Source: an uncultured Actinobaculum sp.
GTDB lineage: Bacteria; Actinomycetota; Actinomycetes; Actinomycetales; Actinomycetaceae
NCBI GenBank assembly: GCA_938020505.1
Contig: CALIHR010000050.1
Coordinates: 1-22,335 of the forward strand
DNA: 22,335 nt
Reading direction: 5' to 3'
Part shown: positions 15,701-22,335 of the stretch, piece after piece
Layout of the letters: each line of letters opens with the position of its first letter
How positions within the stretch are numbered: position 1 is the first letter of the stretch
Made by a program: the position numbers and the translations under genes
The notes under the pieces: model-generated
Seen by the model: the letters and a program-made list of their open reading frames with translations, nothing else
Told to the model about the DNA's origin: nothing
Database searches by the model: none

Positions 15701-16117
15701 AGTGTGAGGAGTGGCCGAGGGGACGGCCGTGAAGGAGAAGGTCGACTTCACACCGAACCTCTCGATGATGTCGATCATGTCCGCCAGCAGCGCGTCCCAT
15801 TGAAAGTCGGGTTCGGCGCCGTGCAAATGCAGGAAGGGCTGGCCCTCGACGTCGCTCGCATGCGAAAGGACGATTCCGCTGCGGCGCATGTCGACGAGCC
15901 GGCCGTCCTTGTAGTTCATAAGCGGCCGCTGAGATCGATAGTCGATGAGCGGATCGGAGTTGAACAATGCGGCGGCCCCGCCGTCGAGCGGACTGAGCGA
16001 AAGCGATATCAGCTGGCCGACCGCGCCGGCGTCGACGGCCGGATCCACTAGATTGAGAACTAAACGCTCGACGCGCTCAGGCCCCTCAGCCTCTGGAAAC
16101 GATACGAAGTGCCCCAT
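12800..16117 (-). CDS. PAC2-family protein with a giant acidic C-terminal tail
   Basis: 1105 residues. Residues 1-290 match the PAC2 (proteasome assembly chaperone 2-like) family of Actinobacteria: LFNSDPLIDYRSQRPLMNYK (51-70), FLHLHGAEPDFQWDALL (95-111), PSATPHTRPADM (133-144), NVAVRVPVYLAGDRYFTGAAG (184-204), then a helical EELAQFIDKLEKDYD (241-255). Family members are usually about 270-330 residues long. Here a further ~775 residues follow, dominated by Glu, Asp, Ala, Ser and Gly with very few Lys/Arg, containing internal repeats and ending in a basic patch QVKRRRGKHSA. No signal peptide or membrane segment is seen. The start is ATG 16117 behind GAGGAGAGGAG. The frame is unbroken for 3.3 kb. 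The function of bacterial PAC2 proteins is not settled, and the tail is unrecognised. Confidence 0.82.
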   Translation of the reverse strand: MGHFVSFPEAEGPERVERLVLNLVDPAVDAGAVGQLISLSLSPLDGGAAALFNSDPLIDYRSQRPLMNYKDGRLVDMRRSGIVLSHASDVEGQPFLHLHGAEPDFQWDALLADMIDIIERFGVKSTFSFTAVPSATPHTRPADMVVRTADKREGQVFEADFWFTAGFADYVEFHTAKLGISHTNVAVRVPVYLAGDRYFTGAAGALGLTSSLSGLYFPLGDLEQAAAEEVEAYSSAIEGNEELAQFIDKLEKDYDANGSVRGYVTAPKPELRVPTVDEIGRAAEQFLAGVSSPRASASEKTFDPQGLLRKMERYQGFLPGEPGVGEGPAFDVSAMRGQQAGGGAEAPERSADDEGNGRDSAQEAADAPAAESPEGAAAESAAASAEGLAVGENEAGVAEDEAEAPENEAGVAESVELEGNAVAEAEAGVAVGFESDEDLAAVSERSENDAGDVAVADNVADVQADAGEEADTPAESDAPAESDALAEADAARDRVDVADFDDADVVPGELRGESGLETRGESDPRDGASNLGDDLDAAFKREDQEEASQAGVEADSVGEFESAAEAGESEADGVYGREACDIGEAGQRGENDGLYGKVESYGQAESYGHVRAEELAEAHAVGAGESADNEEPGEVLDSGETLEPLSALGRIKAFLKNLPDVPDPSEQNGETGEVLDPSEALEPLSASEDIDVAAVESSGWNAPENHVQDFGENGAPGEDAEDAADDGVSLDAVDAGSEDTVAGFEAAAAETEADAGLLITESEVIESMMGDSAEQPSNTDGAPAETSAEHVSVVDAALADSAMAGPPSEAGSVEDPEAWERPNELEPPVSFDSAGSFEPAASFDSSGPLESPSAFGGPNDLPAGEEGMPQRQFEGVSFTTGDGGQAAGYEADASEEGFLPSGVQSGGDDAWPVRGWDEALGFGSDAVVPQEDANAPHNIVFAPHVFGAAMSAEDTPGHSALERMQTLVLKDSPEADALAAASSERAEQEASSELPEQDAPAKADGEALASDETAPDGAGNTGQNPESPGEGEPSGDAADGAAANEIGVARDPGAAPTASVPNEADPLGGVGADPIPPAGLPSSNVEQLPDPGQGQVKRRRGKHSA
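14657..14710. repeat. three 18-bp tandem repeats inside the acidic tail
   Basis: Near-identical 18-bp units TTCAGCC(A/G)GAG(C/T)GTCCG begin at 14657, 14675 and 14693, encoding six-residue AESDAP-like repeats on the minus strand. A further pair of TGCCCGTAAGATTCG at 14292-14306 and 14310-14324 also has an 18-bp period. In-frame expansion of this kind explains growth of the tail. Confidence 0.75.
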
Positions 16118-16344
16118 GTGTCTCCTCTCCTCGCCCTCTACTTTGCCATAAGCTTCCCCGCCGCTTCGACTCGCCGAATGGGCCCTTCTGCAGACCGTGT
16201 TATTCGCGACACGCCGGCGTTAAACGGTTTCGACGTGGTAATACTACCCATCGTTTTTCGACCGCAAAAGGGCGTGCTGATTAGCTTCGTCGGCCCGCGT
16301 GGCCGATAATTGTGTGGTCGATTTTCCCCGTCTCAGGACTGTCC
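16118..16344. promoter_or_regulatory. divergent promoter region between the PAC2 and HelD-like genes
   Basis: 227 bp, less GC-rich than its flanks. Plus strand: GATAAT at 16305-16310 with TTAGCT 18 bp upstream (16281-16286), giving a start near 16317 and a short leader to ATG 16345. Minus strand: TAGTAT (16246-16241) with TTTTGC 17 bp upstream, a possible PAC2 promoter. The short inverted repeat GGTA-ATAC-TACC (16237-16248) covers the minus -10 and could be an operator. All are pattern matches only. Confidence 0.4.
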
Positions 16345-18588
16345 ATGGGTGAGTTATCCGCGCGTTCGCGCGCAATCGCCGACGAGCAAGGTTTCGTCGA
16401 GACGGCGTATGCCGCGCTCGACCGCCAACGCGAGGCCTACTCCGAACGCCTGCGCGAGGTTCGAGCGCAACAAGGCCACGAAAGCGCAGGCGCCCTCTCC
16501 GAGCGCGACTCCTTCGCGACCCATTACGAGGACAATCTCATACGTTTGCGCAATGTCGAGAATCGCCTGGTCATGGGCCGCCTCGACTTCACAGACGGCG
16601 AAACCGAGCACATCGGGCGCATCGGCCTCAAGGACGAGGACCAGGAGATCATTCTCCTCGACTGGCGGACCCCGCAGGCCGAGCCCTTTTACAGGGCCAC
16701 CGCGGCCGAACCCGGCGACGTCGTTCGCCGCAGGCACATTCAGACGCGGATGCGCGACGTCGTCGGCGTCGAAGACGAATTGCTCGACGCCGAAGCCTCC
16801 GACGGGCTGAGCGACCTCAACCTCACCGGGGAAGGCGCCTTGATGGCGGCGATGGCGACGGCCCGCGACGGAAAGATGAGCGACATCGTCGCCACGATTC
16901 AGGCCGAGCAGGATCGAATCATTCGGGCCGATTCGAACGGCATACTCGTCGTTCAGGGAGGGCCGGGGACGGGCAAGACGGCCGTCGCCCTCCACCGCGC
17001 CGCCTACCTTCTTTACACCCAACGCGAACGGCTTTCCCGTTCGGGCGTTCTCATCGTGGGCCCCTCCCCCGTATTCTTGCGGTACATCGACCAAGTCCTT
17101 CCGAGCCTGGGCGAGTCAGACATCGTTTCGACGACGGTGACCGGGCTGCTTCCAGGCGTCGAGGCGACGGGGGCCGACACCCCGCGAGCCGCGCGGATCA
17201 AAGGCTCGCCCGTCTGGCGGACCATCGCGGCGAACGCCGTGCGCAGCGTCCTCGAACGCCCGCTCGATCGCCCCGTCTCCTTCACGATCGACTCGAGCCC
17301 CGTGACCCTCACGCCCTCACACGTCGAGGACGCGCAGCAGCGCGCTCGGCGCGGGGGGCGGCCCCACAACGAGGCCCGTGAAACCTACGCGAGGATCCTC
17401 GTCGAAGAGCTCGCGAACCAGGTGGCCGCGCACAAGGAAATGGCGCTGGAGGACGCCGGCTGGATAGTCGACGAGGTTGTCTTCTCTCGCGACGCCCGGC
17501 GCGAAATCAATCTCCGGTGGCTGCCTTCCTCCCCCGTCCAGCTGCTCGAGCGCCTTTACGCCCGCCCCCGCCTGCTCGCCATGTGCGCCCCCGAGCTTTC
17601 GCCTGAGGAGATTGAGGAGGTTCGCCGACCGAAAGGCAGCCCGATCACGGCCGCCGACATCCCTATCCTCGACGAGCTCGCCGAATGCCTCGGCCCCTTC
17701 CGCACCGACTTCGAAAAGCGCCAACGAGCCGCGGCGCAGGCGCGCGACGCCGAACTTTCCGAGTACGTCAAAGAAACGATGAGCTCAATGAACCTCGGCG
17801 GCGGCATCGTCAACCTCGAGCAGCTGACCGAGCGGGCGGCCGGTTCGGGGCCCCAATCGAGCCTGGCGGACCGCGCCTCCTCGGATCGGACATGGACCTA
17901 CGGGCATATTGTGGTCGACGAGGCGCAGGAGCTTTCGCCGATGCAATGGGAGATGCTCGCCCGCCGCTGTCCGACGAGGTCGATGACGGTCGTCGGCGAC
18001 CTCGACCAGCGTCCGGACGGCTCGCCCGCAGGCGGCTGGACGGGCGTCCTCGGAAGGCTCGGATCGAGCGCTCGGATCGAGAATCTCACAGTTTCCTACA
18101 GGACTCCGGCGACGATCCTCCGCTCGGCCGGGCGGACCCTCGCCGCGGCGGGCGTTTCCGTGCTGCCCGTCGAGGCCGCGCGCGACCTTCCCGACTGCCT
18201 CGCCTTCACCGCGATCGAGGCGGACGGGCGAGAGGGCGCCGTCGTCCGATCGGCCAAAGAACTCCGCGCTTGGTTGGACGCAGAGTACGGCCCCGGCGAG
18301 GGAACGCTGGCGGTCATCGTCCCTGCCGGCCTGCGCGACGGCGTTGCGGAGGCGCTGGCAGGGGACCCCGAGCTCGCCGAATGCGTAAAGGCCGACTCCG
18401 CCGGTTTGACGCGCATAAGCGTTTTGTCCGCAATCGAGGCCAAGGGTTTGGAGTACGACGCCGTCGTGCTGGTCGAGCCCTCGTCCGTGCTCGCCGAAGG
18501 CCCCGGCAACCTTTACGTCGCGATGACCCGCCCCACCCGGCGCCTCGACGTTCTCTATTCGGGCGAGCTTCCCGCCGGCATGGCTTGA
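16345..18588 (+). CDS. HelD/HelR-type UvrD-family ATPase
   Basis: 747 residues. Superfamily 1 helicase-like ATPase of the group that includes HelD and mycobacterial HelR, which bind RNA polymerase and dislodge it from DNA or from rifampicin. Seen: an N-terminal coiled region (about 5-60), ILLDWRTPQAEPFYRAT (103-119, characteristic of this group), Walker A VQGGPGTGKTAVALHRAAYL (203-222), VVDEAQELSPMQWEM (523-537, Walker B), VVGDLDQ, IENLTVSYRTP, IEAKGLEYDAVVLVEP, and YVAMTRPTRRLDVLYS near the end. The stretch YVKETMSSMNLGGGIVN (474-490) ahead of Walker B lies where HelD proteins carry loops entering the polymerase channel. A GTG at 16312 would add 11 residues. ATG 16345 is preferred because AGGA lies upstream and a likely -10 (16305-16310) sits beside the GTG. 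No rifampicin-associated element was seen upstream. Confidence 0.87.
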   Translation: MGELSARSRAIADEQGFVETAYAALDRQREAYSERLREVRAQQGHESAGALSERDSFATHYEDNLIRLRNVENRLVMGRLDFTDGETEHIGRIGLKDEDQEIILLDWRTPQAEPFYRATAAEPGDVVRRRHIQTRMRDVVGVEDELLDAEASDGLSDLNLTGEGALMAAMATARDGKMSDIVATIQAEQDRIIRADSNGILVVQGGPGTGKTAVALHRAAYLLYTQRERLSRSGVLIVGPSPVFLRYIDQVLPSLGESDIVSTTVTGLLPGVEATGADTPRAARIKGSPVWRTIAANAVRSVLERPLDRPVSFTIDSSPVTLTPSHVEDAQQRARRGGRPHNEARETYARILVEELANQVAAHKEMALEDAGWIVDEVVFSRDARREINLRWLPSSPVQLLERLYARPRLLAMCAPELSPEEIEEVRRPKGSPITAADIPILDELAECLGPFRTDFEKRQRAAAQARDAELSEYVKETMSSMNLGGGIVNLEQLTERAAGSGPQSSLADRASSDRTWTYGHIVVDEAQELSPMQWEMLARRCPTRSMTVVGDLDQRPDGSPAGGWTGVLGRLGSSARIENLTVSYRTPATILRSAGRTLAAAGVSVLPVEAARDLPDCLAFTAIEADGREGAVVRSAKELRAWLDAEYGPGEGTLAVIVPAGLRDGVAEALAGDPELAECVKADSAGLTRISVLSAIEAKGLEYDAVVLVEPSSVLAEGPGNLYVAMTRPTRRLDVLYSGELPAGMA

Positions 18589-18594
18589 CGCCGC

Positions 18595-18640
18595 GCCGGG
18601 CGCCCCGCGCCTCCGGCCCGGTGCGCCCGGCCCTTTCTGA
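18595..18640 (+). terminator. intrinsic terminator of the HelD-like gene
   Basis: A 9-bp perfect GC stem GCCGGGCGC (18595-18603) pairs with GCGCCCGGC (18623-18631) across a 19-base loop. It starts seven bases after the stop codon and is followed by CCTTTCTGAG. The T-run is short, but its position and stem strength fit termination before serA. Confidence 0.6.
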
Positions 18641-18657
18641 GACGATCAACTCAAGTT

Positions 18658-18675
18658 GCAATCGGCCCAAATTGC
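18658..18675. promoter_or_regulatory. inverted repeat upstream of serA
   Basis: GCAAT (18658-18662) and ATTGC (18671-18675) are separated by 8 bp, about 75-90 bp before the serA ATG. It could be a regulator site. TACGGT at 18707-18712 is a possible -10 for serA, but there is no clear -35. The regulator is unknown. Confidence 0.3.
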
Positions 18676-18749
18676 GGACAATCCTCATTTTCGATCCGAT
18701 CTGCTGTACGGTTTGTCTTCGGCACACATTTCATCGCAAGGAAGGCAAG

Positions 18750-19958
18750 ATGCCACGAGTCCTTCTCCTAGAATCCCCGCACGCCTCTGCGGACTCAGTT
18801 TTCGCCAAGTACGGCATAGAGGTTCGCCGCATTTCCGGCGCCGTCCAAGGCGACGATCTGATTGAGGCGCTCAGCGACGTCGACATGGTGGGCATCCGCT
18901 CAAAGACCAACCTCACCCGCGAGGTGCTCGACGCGAACCCCCATCTGACTGCGATCGGCGCCTTCTGCATCGGGACGAACCAAATCGACGTCTCAGCCGC
19001 CAACGAGGCGGGCATCGCCGTGTTCAACGCGCCGTACGCCAACACACGTTCCGTGGTCGAGCTCGCCATAGCCGAGGCCATCGCCCTCACGCGCCATATG
19101 ACGGACAAGAACAGCGCCCTTCAATCCGGGGTGTGGGAGAAGAACGCCTCCGGCGCGCACGAGGTGAGGGGCAAGACCCTCGGAATCGTGGGATACGGCT
19201 CCATCGGCACCCAGCTTGGCATCATCGCGGAGGCGCTCGGCATGTCTGTGCTCTTCTACGACGTCGCCGAAAGGCTGGCGATCGGCAACGCCGTGCGCAT
19301 GCGGAGCCTGAGCCAGCTCCTCGAACGGGCGGACATAGTCTCGATCCACATCGACGGACGCGCGTCGAACGCCGGATTCTTCGGGCGGGACCGAGTCATG
19401 GCGATGAAGGAGGGGGCGATCCTCATCAATCTTTCGCGCGGCTCCGTCGTGGACCTGGAGGCCGTGCGGGAACGGCTGACGGACGGAAGCCTGAGCGGCG
19501 CGGGGATCGACGTGTTCCCTCAGGAGCCCAACGCAAACGGCGAACCTTTTTCCTGCTCGCTCGCAGGCCTCGACAACGTCATTCTCACGCCGCACATCGG
19601 GGGCTCGACGATCGAGGCGCAAGAGTCCATCGGCTCTTTCGTGGCCGAAAAGCTCGTCTCGTACTGGCGGAAGGGCCTGACCGGCCTCTCGGTGAACATG
19701 CCCGAGGTCGACGCTTCCCCCGCCCCCACGGCGCGGCACCGCGTGACATGGATCCACTCGAACACCCCGGGCGCGCTCGCCCACGTCAACAGCATTTTCG
19801 CCGCGGCCGACGCGAACATCGATGCACAAACGCTCGTCACATCAGGCGAAATCGGATACATGGTCACCGACCTTGCGTCCGAGCTGCCCGAATCGGCGTT
19901 GACCGAGCTTTCCGAGCTCGATCAGAGCATCCGTCTGCGGGTGTTGCACAGAGACTGA
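18750..19958 (+). CDS. serA: D-3-phosphoglycerate dehydrogenase with ACT domain
   Basis: First step of serine synthesis: NAD-dependent oxidation of 3-phosphoglycerate. 402 residues, close to the 410 of E. coli SerA and lacking the extra intervening domain of the long mycobacterial type. Seen: the NAD loop GIVGYGSIGTQLG (145-157), catalytic Arg230 in NLSRGSVVDL, Glu259 in DVFPQEP, and His282 in LTPHIGGST. A C-terminal ACT domain (about 330-402) follows, with WIHSNTPGALAHVNSIF and ANIDAQ. His336, Asn338 and Asn356 align with the serine-binding His344, Asn346 and Asn364 of the E. coli enzyme, so allosteric inhibition by serine is expected. ATG 18750 is preceded by AAGGAAGG. The frame is open further upstream, but only as a shadow of the HelD-like gene. 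It is preceded by a terminator, so it is probably transcribed alone. Confidence 0.96.
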   Translation: MPRVLLLESPHASADSVFAKYGIEVRRISGAVQGDDLIEALSDVDMVGIRSKTNLTREVLDANPHLTAIGAFCIGTNQIDVSAANEAGIAVFNAPYANTRSVVELAIAEAIALTRHMTDKNSALQSGVWEKNASGAHEVRGKTLGIVGYGSIGTQLGIIAEALGMSVLFYDVAERLAIGNAVRMRSLSQLLERADIVSIHIDGRASNAGFFGRDRVMAMKEGAILINLSRGSVVDLEAVRERLTDGSLSGAGIDVFPQEPNANGEPFSCSLAGLDNVILTPHIGGSTIEAQESIGSFVAEKLVSYWRKGLTGLSVNMPEVDASPAPTARHRVTWIHSNTPGALAHVNSIFAAADANIDAQTLVTSGEIGYMVTDLASELPESALTELSELDQSIRLRVLHRD

Positions 19959-20200
19959 CGCATCCGCGCAACCGGCGCATTTTCAACACTGAGATCCTGC
20001 ACAATGGGCGGTCGAGGGCCCGGCGAACAGGGTGCGCAGACCATGGCATCGAGTCGGCTGCCCCCGGGGCGACGCCGGAAGCCTCTTGGCGGGGCTACGC
20101 CGGAAGCCGCGGGTCGGCTCGCGGACTCGGAGGCGGCCACACTACACTTGACGTTGAAACTTCACGCATGCTGTGCCGTCGGAAAGGACCCCCGCGCACC
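19959..20200 (+). other. serA-ligase intergenic region
   Basis: 242 bp. After the serA stop there is only a weak GCGC/GCGC hairpin followed by ATTTTC (about 19969-19985). A 12-bp direct repeat ACGCCGGAAGCC occurs at 20072-20083 and 20097-20108. TACACT at 20143-20148 is a possible -10 for the ligase gene, without a recognisable -35. No gene is seen. Confidence 0.4.
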
Positions 20201-22306
20201 ATGGAATCTGAGCGCCTCCATTACGCGCCCGGCGTCCCGGCGGAAATAGGGCCGCCCGCGTACACGCTTGACGCGCTTTTGGCACGATCGGCCGCCGTCT
20301 TTCCAAATTCAGTGGCCGTCGATTTTCTTGGACGCACAATCTCTTATGCGGAACTCGCCCATCAGACGCGGAAGGCCGCGCAGGCCTTGAACCGGCTGGG
20401 GGTGGGCCGCGGCGACGTCGTCTCCCTCGTCATGCCCAACTGCCCGCAGCACGTCGTCGCATTTTTCGCCGTTCTCTCGCTCGGCGCGACGGTGGCCGAG
20501 CACAATCCGCTTGCGCCTCCAAAAGAGTTGCGCGAACAGCTTTCGCGGCGAGGCTCGCGGGCGGCAATCGTGTGGGAGCAAACCCTCGAGGCGCTGGCCG
20601 CCGACGGTCCTCTCAGCGGCCCCGTTTTTCTGTCGGTCGACCTCTCGCGCGAACTTCCCCACCTTTCGCGCCTTCTTCTCAAACTGCCGCTCGCCTCGGC
20701 GCGGGAGCAGCGTTCGAAGCTCCGGGGAGCCGTCCCTGCGGGCGTCGCCTCTTTCGACGACCTCGTCAAAAAGGCGCGGGCGCGCCGCGCTCCGAGCGCA
20801 GCGACGATCGACGACGTCGCCGTCCTCATTCACACCGGCGGCACGACGGGCACGCCCAAGGCCGTCATGCTCACCCACCGGAACATCGCTTCGAACGTCG
20901 AGCAGACAAAGGCATGGGTCCCTGTTTTCACCGCGGGCGACGAAGTGCTCTGCTGCGTGCTTCCCTTTTTCCATGCTTTTGGAATGATGGCGGCGATGCT
21001 GGGCGTCAAGCTGGGCGCCGCCGTCGTTTTGCTGCCGAAGTTCGATCCGCACGCGCTTCTTGCCGCCAATCGCCGCCGGGGCATCACGCTCCTTCCCGGC
21101 GTCGCCCCCATGTTCGCTCGGATTCTCGACGCCGCAGCCGAGCGCGGCGAGGACCTGAGCGGCATCGGCTTCGCCTTCTCCGGCGCCATGGCGCTCGACG
21201 GCGAATTGGCCGCCCGGTGGGAGAATGCCACGGGAGGCTTCATCATCGAGGGGTACGGGATGACGGAGGCCAGCCCGATCATCGCCGGCTCGCCCGTTTC
21301 CCCGGCTCGCCGCCCCTCGACGCTCGGGCTGCCTTTCCCCTCCACTCAGGTGCGCATCGCCGCCCCGGACGGCGCGCCAGTTGACGCCTCCGCCCCAGAC
21401 GGCGCGCCCACTCCGAATGACGCACCCACACCGAACGGCGCGCCCGCTTCACCCCCGGAAAACAAACCGGCCCCCGAGAACGCGACGGCCCCCGAGGCCG
21501 CACGCGTCGGCGAAATCCTGGTTCGCGGCCCTCAGGTCTTCGTCGGCTACCACAACGACCCCGAGGAGACCTCCCAAGCCTTCACCGAAGACGGCTGGCT
21601 CCGCACCGGCGACTTGGGATACTGGGACGACGGCTTCCTCGTGATGGCCGACAGGGCCAAGGAGCTCATCATCAACGGCGGTTTCAACGTCTATCCGTCG
21701 CAGGTCGAAGAGGCGATCAAGGGGATGCCGGGGGTGCGCGACGTCGCCGTCGTCGGAATGCCCGAAGAGTCGCGGGACTCGCGCGGGGAGTCCGTCGTGG
21801 CCGCCCTTGTGCTCGAGCCCGGGGCGGCCGTTGACCTCGACGCCGTCAGGCGGTGGACACAAGGCAAGCTTTCCCACTACGCGATGCCGCGGTCGATAGC
21901 CGTTGTGGCGGACCTGCCCCGTTCGCAGCTCGGCAAGGTCCTTCGGCGAAACGTCCGCGAACAATTGCAGGGCTTCGAGCTGAAGGCCGGCCAGTGGCGC
22001 GCAAAGGCCTCGGAGCTCACAGAGGCGACGGGCGAGGCGTTCGAGGCTTTCGTCTCCCGGCTCCAAGAGCAGTACTCGGTGACTCGCGAGCAGCTGAGCG
22101 ACTGGCTTGCTTCGAAGGGCGAGAGCCTGGAGGGGCTGCGCTCCCGATTCGCCGAACGCGCCCCCTCGCCTGATTCCGTCCGCACCTGGTTCGCCGAGAA
22201 TTTCAGCATCGAAGGCCTCAAGGCGTGGCTCTCCTCCAGAGCCCAGCAGAACTCGCCGGACAAAGGCAATCCGATAGGCCCCGGCGTGGGTGGGCAGTTG
22301 GCGTAG
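20201..22306 (+). CDS. long-chain fatty-acid--CoA ligase (AMP-binding) with extended C-terminus
   Basis: 701-residue adenylate-forming enzyme, probably activating fatty acids to acyl-CoA through an acyl-AMP. Seen: ATP loop HTGGTTGTPKAVMLTHRN (211-228), LPFFHAFGM (254-262), GYGMTEASPI (351-360), GWLRTGDLGYW (465-475), the hinge RAKELIINGGFNVYPSQVEE (485-504), and the catalytic lysine in RSQLGKVLRR (Lys579). Two departures: a Pro/Ala/Asn/Asp-rich insert at about 389-435, just before VGEILVRGPQVFVGY, and about 110 residues after the normal end (from ~592) forming degenerate ~13-residue helical repeats. ATG 20201 is chosen because the AMP-ligase homology starts soon after it; the AAAGGA upstream is far from the ATG (about 13 bases), so initiation is weak or the start is slightly uncertain. 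Substrate chain length cannot be read from sequence. Confidence 0.92.
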   Translation: MESERLHYAPGVPAEIGPPAYTLDALLARSAAVFPNSVAVDFLGRTISYAELAHQTRKAAQALNRLGVGRGDVVSLVMPNCPQHVVAFFAVLSLGATVAEHNPLAPPKELREQLSRRGSRAAIVWEQTLEALAADGPLSGPVFLSVDLSRELPHLSRLLLKLPLASAREQRSKLRGAVPAGVASFDDLVKKARARRAPSAATIDDVAVLIHTGGTTGTPKAVMLTHRNIASNVEQTKAWVPVFTAGDEVLCCVLPFFHAFGMMAAMLGVKLGAAVVLLPKFDPHALLAANRRRGITLLPGVAPMFARILDAAAERGEDLSGIGFAFSGAMALDGELAARWENATGGFIIEGYGMTEASPIIAGSPVSPARRPSTLGLPFPSTQVRIAAPDGAPVDASAPDGAPTPNDAPTPNGAPASPPENKPAPENATAPEAARVGEILVRGPQVFVGYHNDPEETSQAFTEDGWLRTGDLGYWDDGFLVMADRAKELIINGGFNVYPSQVEEAIKGMPGVRDVAVVGMPEESRDSRGESVVAALVLEPGAAVDLDAVRRWTQGKLSHYAMPRSIAVVADLPRSQLGKVLRRNVREQLQGFELKAGQWRAKASELTEATGEAFEAFVSRLQEQYSVTREQLSDWLASKGESLEGLRSRFAERAPSPDSVRTWFAENFSIEGLKAWLSSRAQQNSPDKGNPIGPGVGGQLA

Positions 22307-22335
22307 TCTGGGCCGGGGCGGCTGTTTGTGGGTTT

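Noticed and set aside
12871..16051. Plus-strand frames opposite the PAC2 protein tail
   Set aside because: Several are long but Arg/Pro/Ser-rich and broken. The minus frame is continuous for 1105 codons and begins with a recognisable domain, so these are shadows.
16118..16344. Rifampicin-associated element upstream of the HelD-like gene
   Set aside because: I looked for the long GC-rich inverted repeat known upstream of some actinobacterial HelR genes and saw only a short GGTA/TACC repeat.
19133..20200. Upstream extension of the acyl-CoA ligase frame into serA
   Set aside because: The same frame is open across serA but encodes Arg-rich shadow there; AMP-ligase homology starts just after ATG 20201.

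Overview
This is a high-GC actinobacterial chromosomal segment. The gene order DUF3040 - mraZ - rsmH - ftsL-like - ftsI - murE - murF - mraY - murD on one strand is the standard actinobacterial division and cell wall (dcw) cluster. The MurE specificity loop lacks the arginine used to bind meso-diaminopimelate. That fits an organism with L-Lys or L-Orn peptidoglycan, such as a member of the Actinomycetaceae; the family assignment is inference. No mobile element, CRISPR array, tRNA or rRNA was recognised.

Layout. Positions 1-8959 (minus strand) hold the dcw operon: mraZ, rsmH, a small FtsL-like protein, the division transpeptidase ftsI, murE, murF, mraY and the 5' two thirds of murD, which runs off the left edge. 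From ftsL onward the genes abut or overlap by a few bases, so translational coupling is likely. Just upstream of mraZ there are three GTGG motifs at exact 10-bp spacing, the expected autoregulatory MraZ box. Positions 9013-9661 carry no convincing gene but hold a perfect 22-bp palindrome, short direct repeats and a terminator-like hairpin. Positions 9662-11593 (minus) hold a DUF3040 membrane protein and DNA polymerase IV (dinB). A spermidine-synthase-like protein follows on the plus strand (11707-12672).

Positions 12800-16117 (minus) encode a 1105-residue protein. Its first ~290 residues are a PAC2-family (proteasome-assembly-chaperone-like) domain, and the remaining ~775 are a very acidic, repeat-containing low-complexity tail ending in a short basic patch. 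Divergent from it is a HelD/HelR-type UvrD-family ATPase (16345-18588, plus), expected to act on RNA polymerase. Then come serA (D-3-phosphoglycerate dehydrogenase with a serine-binding ACT domain) and a long-chain acyl-CoA ligase with an expanded Pro/Ala linker and an unusual repetitive C-terminal helical tail.

How the genes work together. The dcw genes build and polymerise the peptidoglycan precursor: MurE, MurF and MurD are amino-acid ligases, MraY makes lipid I, and FtsI cross-links at the septum. MraZ and RsmH head the operon. The right half is a set of separately transcribed housekeeping or accessory genes with no obvious common pathway. The most unusual items are the PAC2 protein with its giant acidic tail and the tail of the acyl-CoA ligase.
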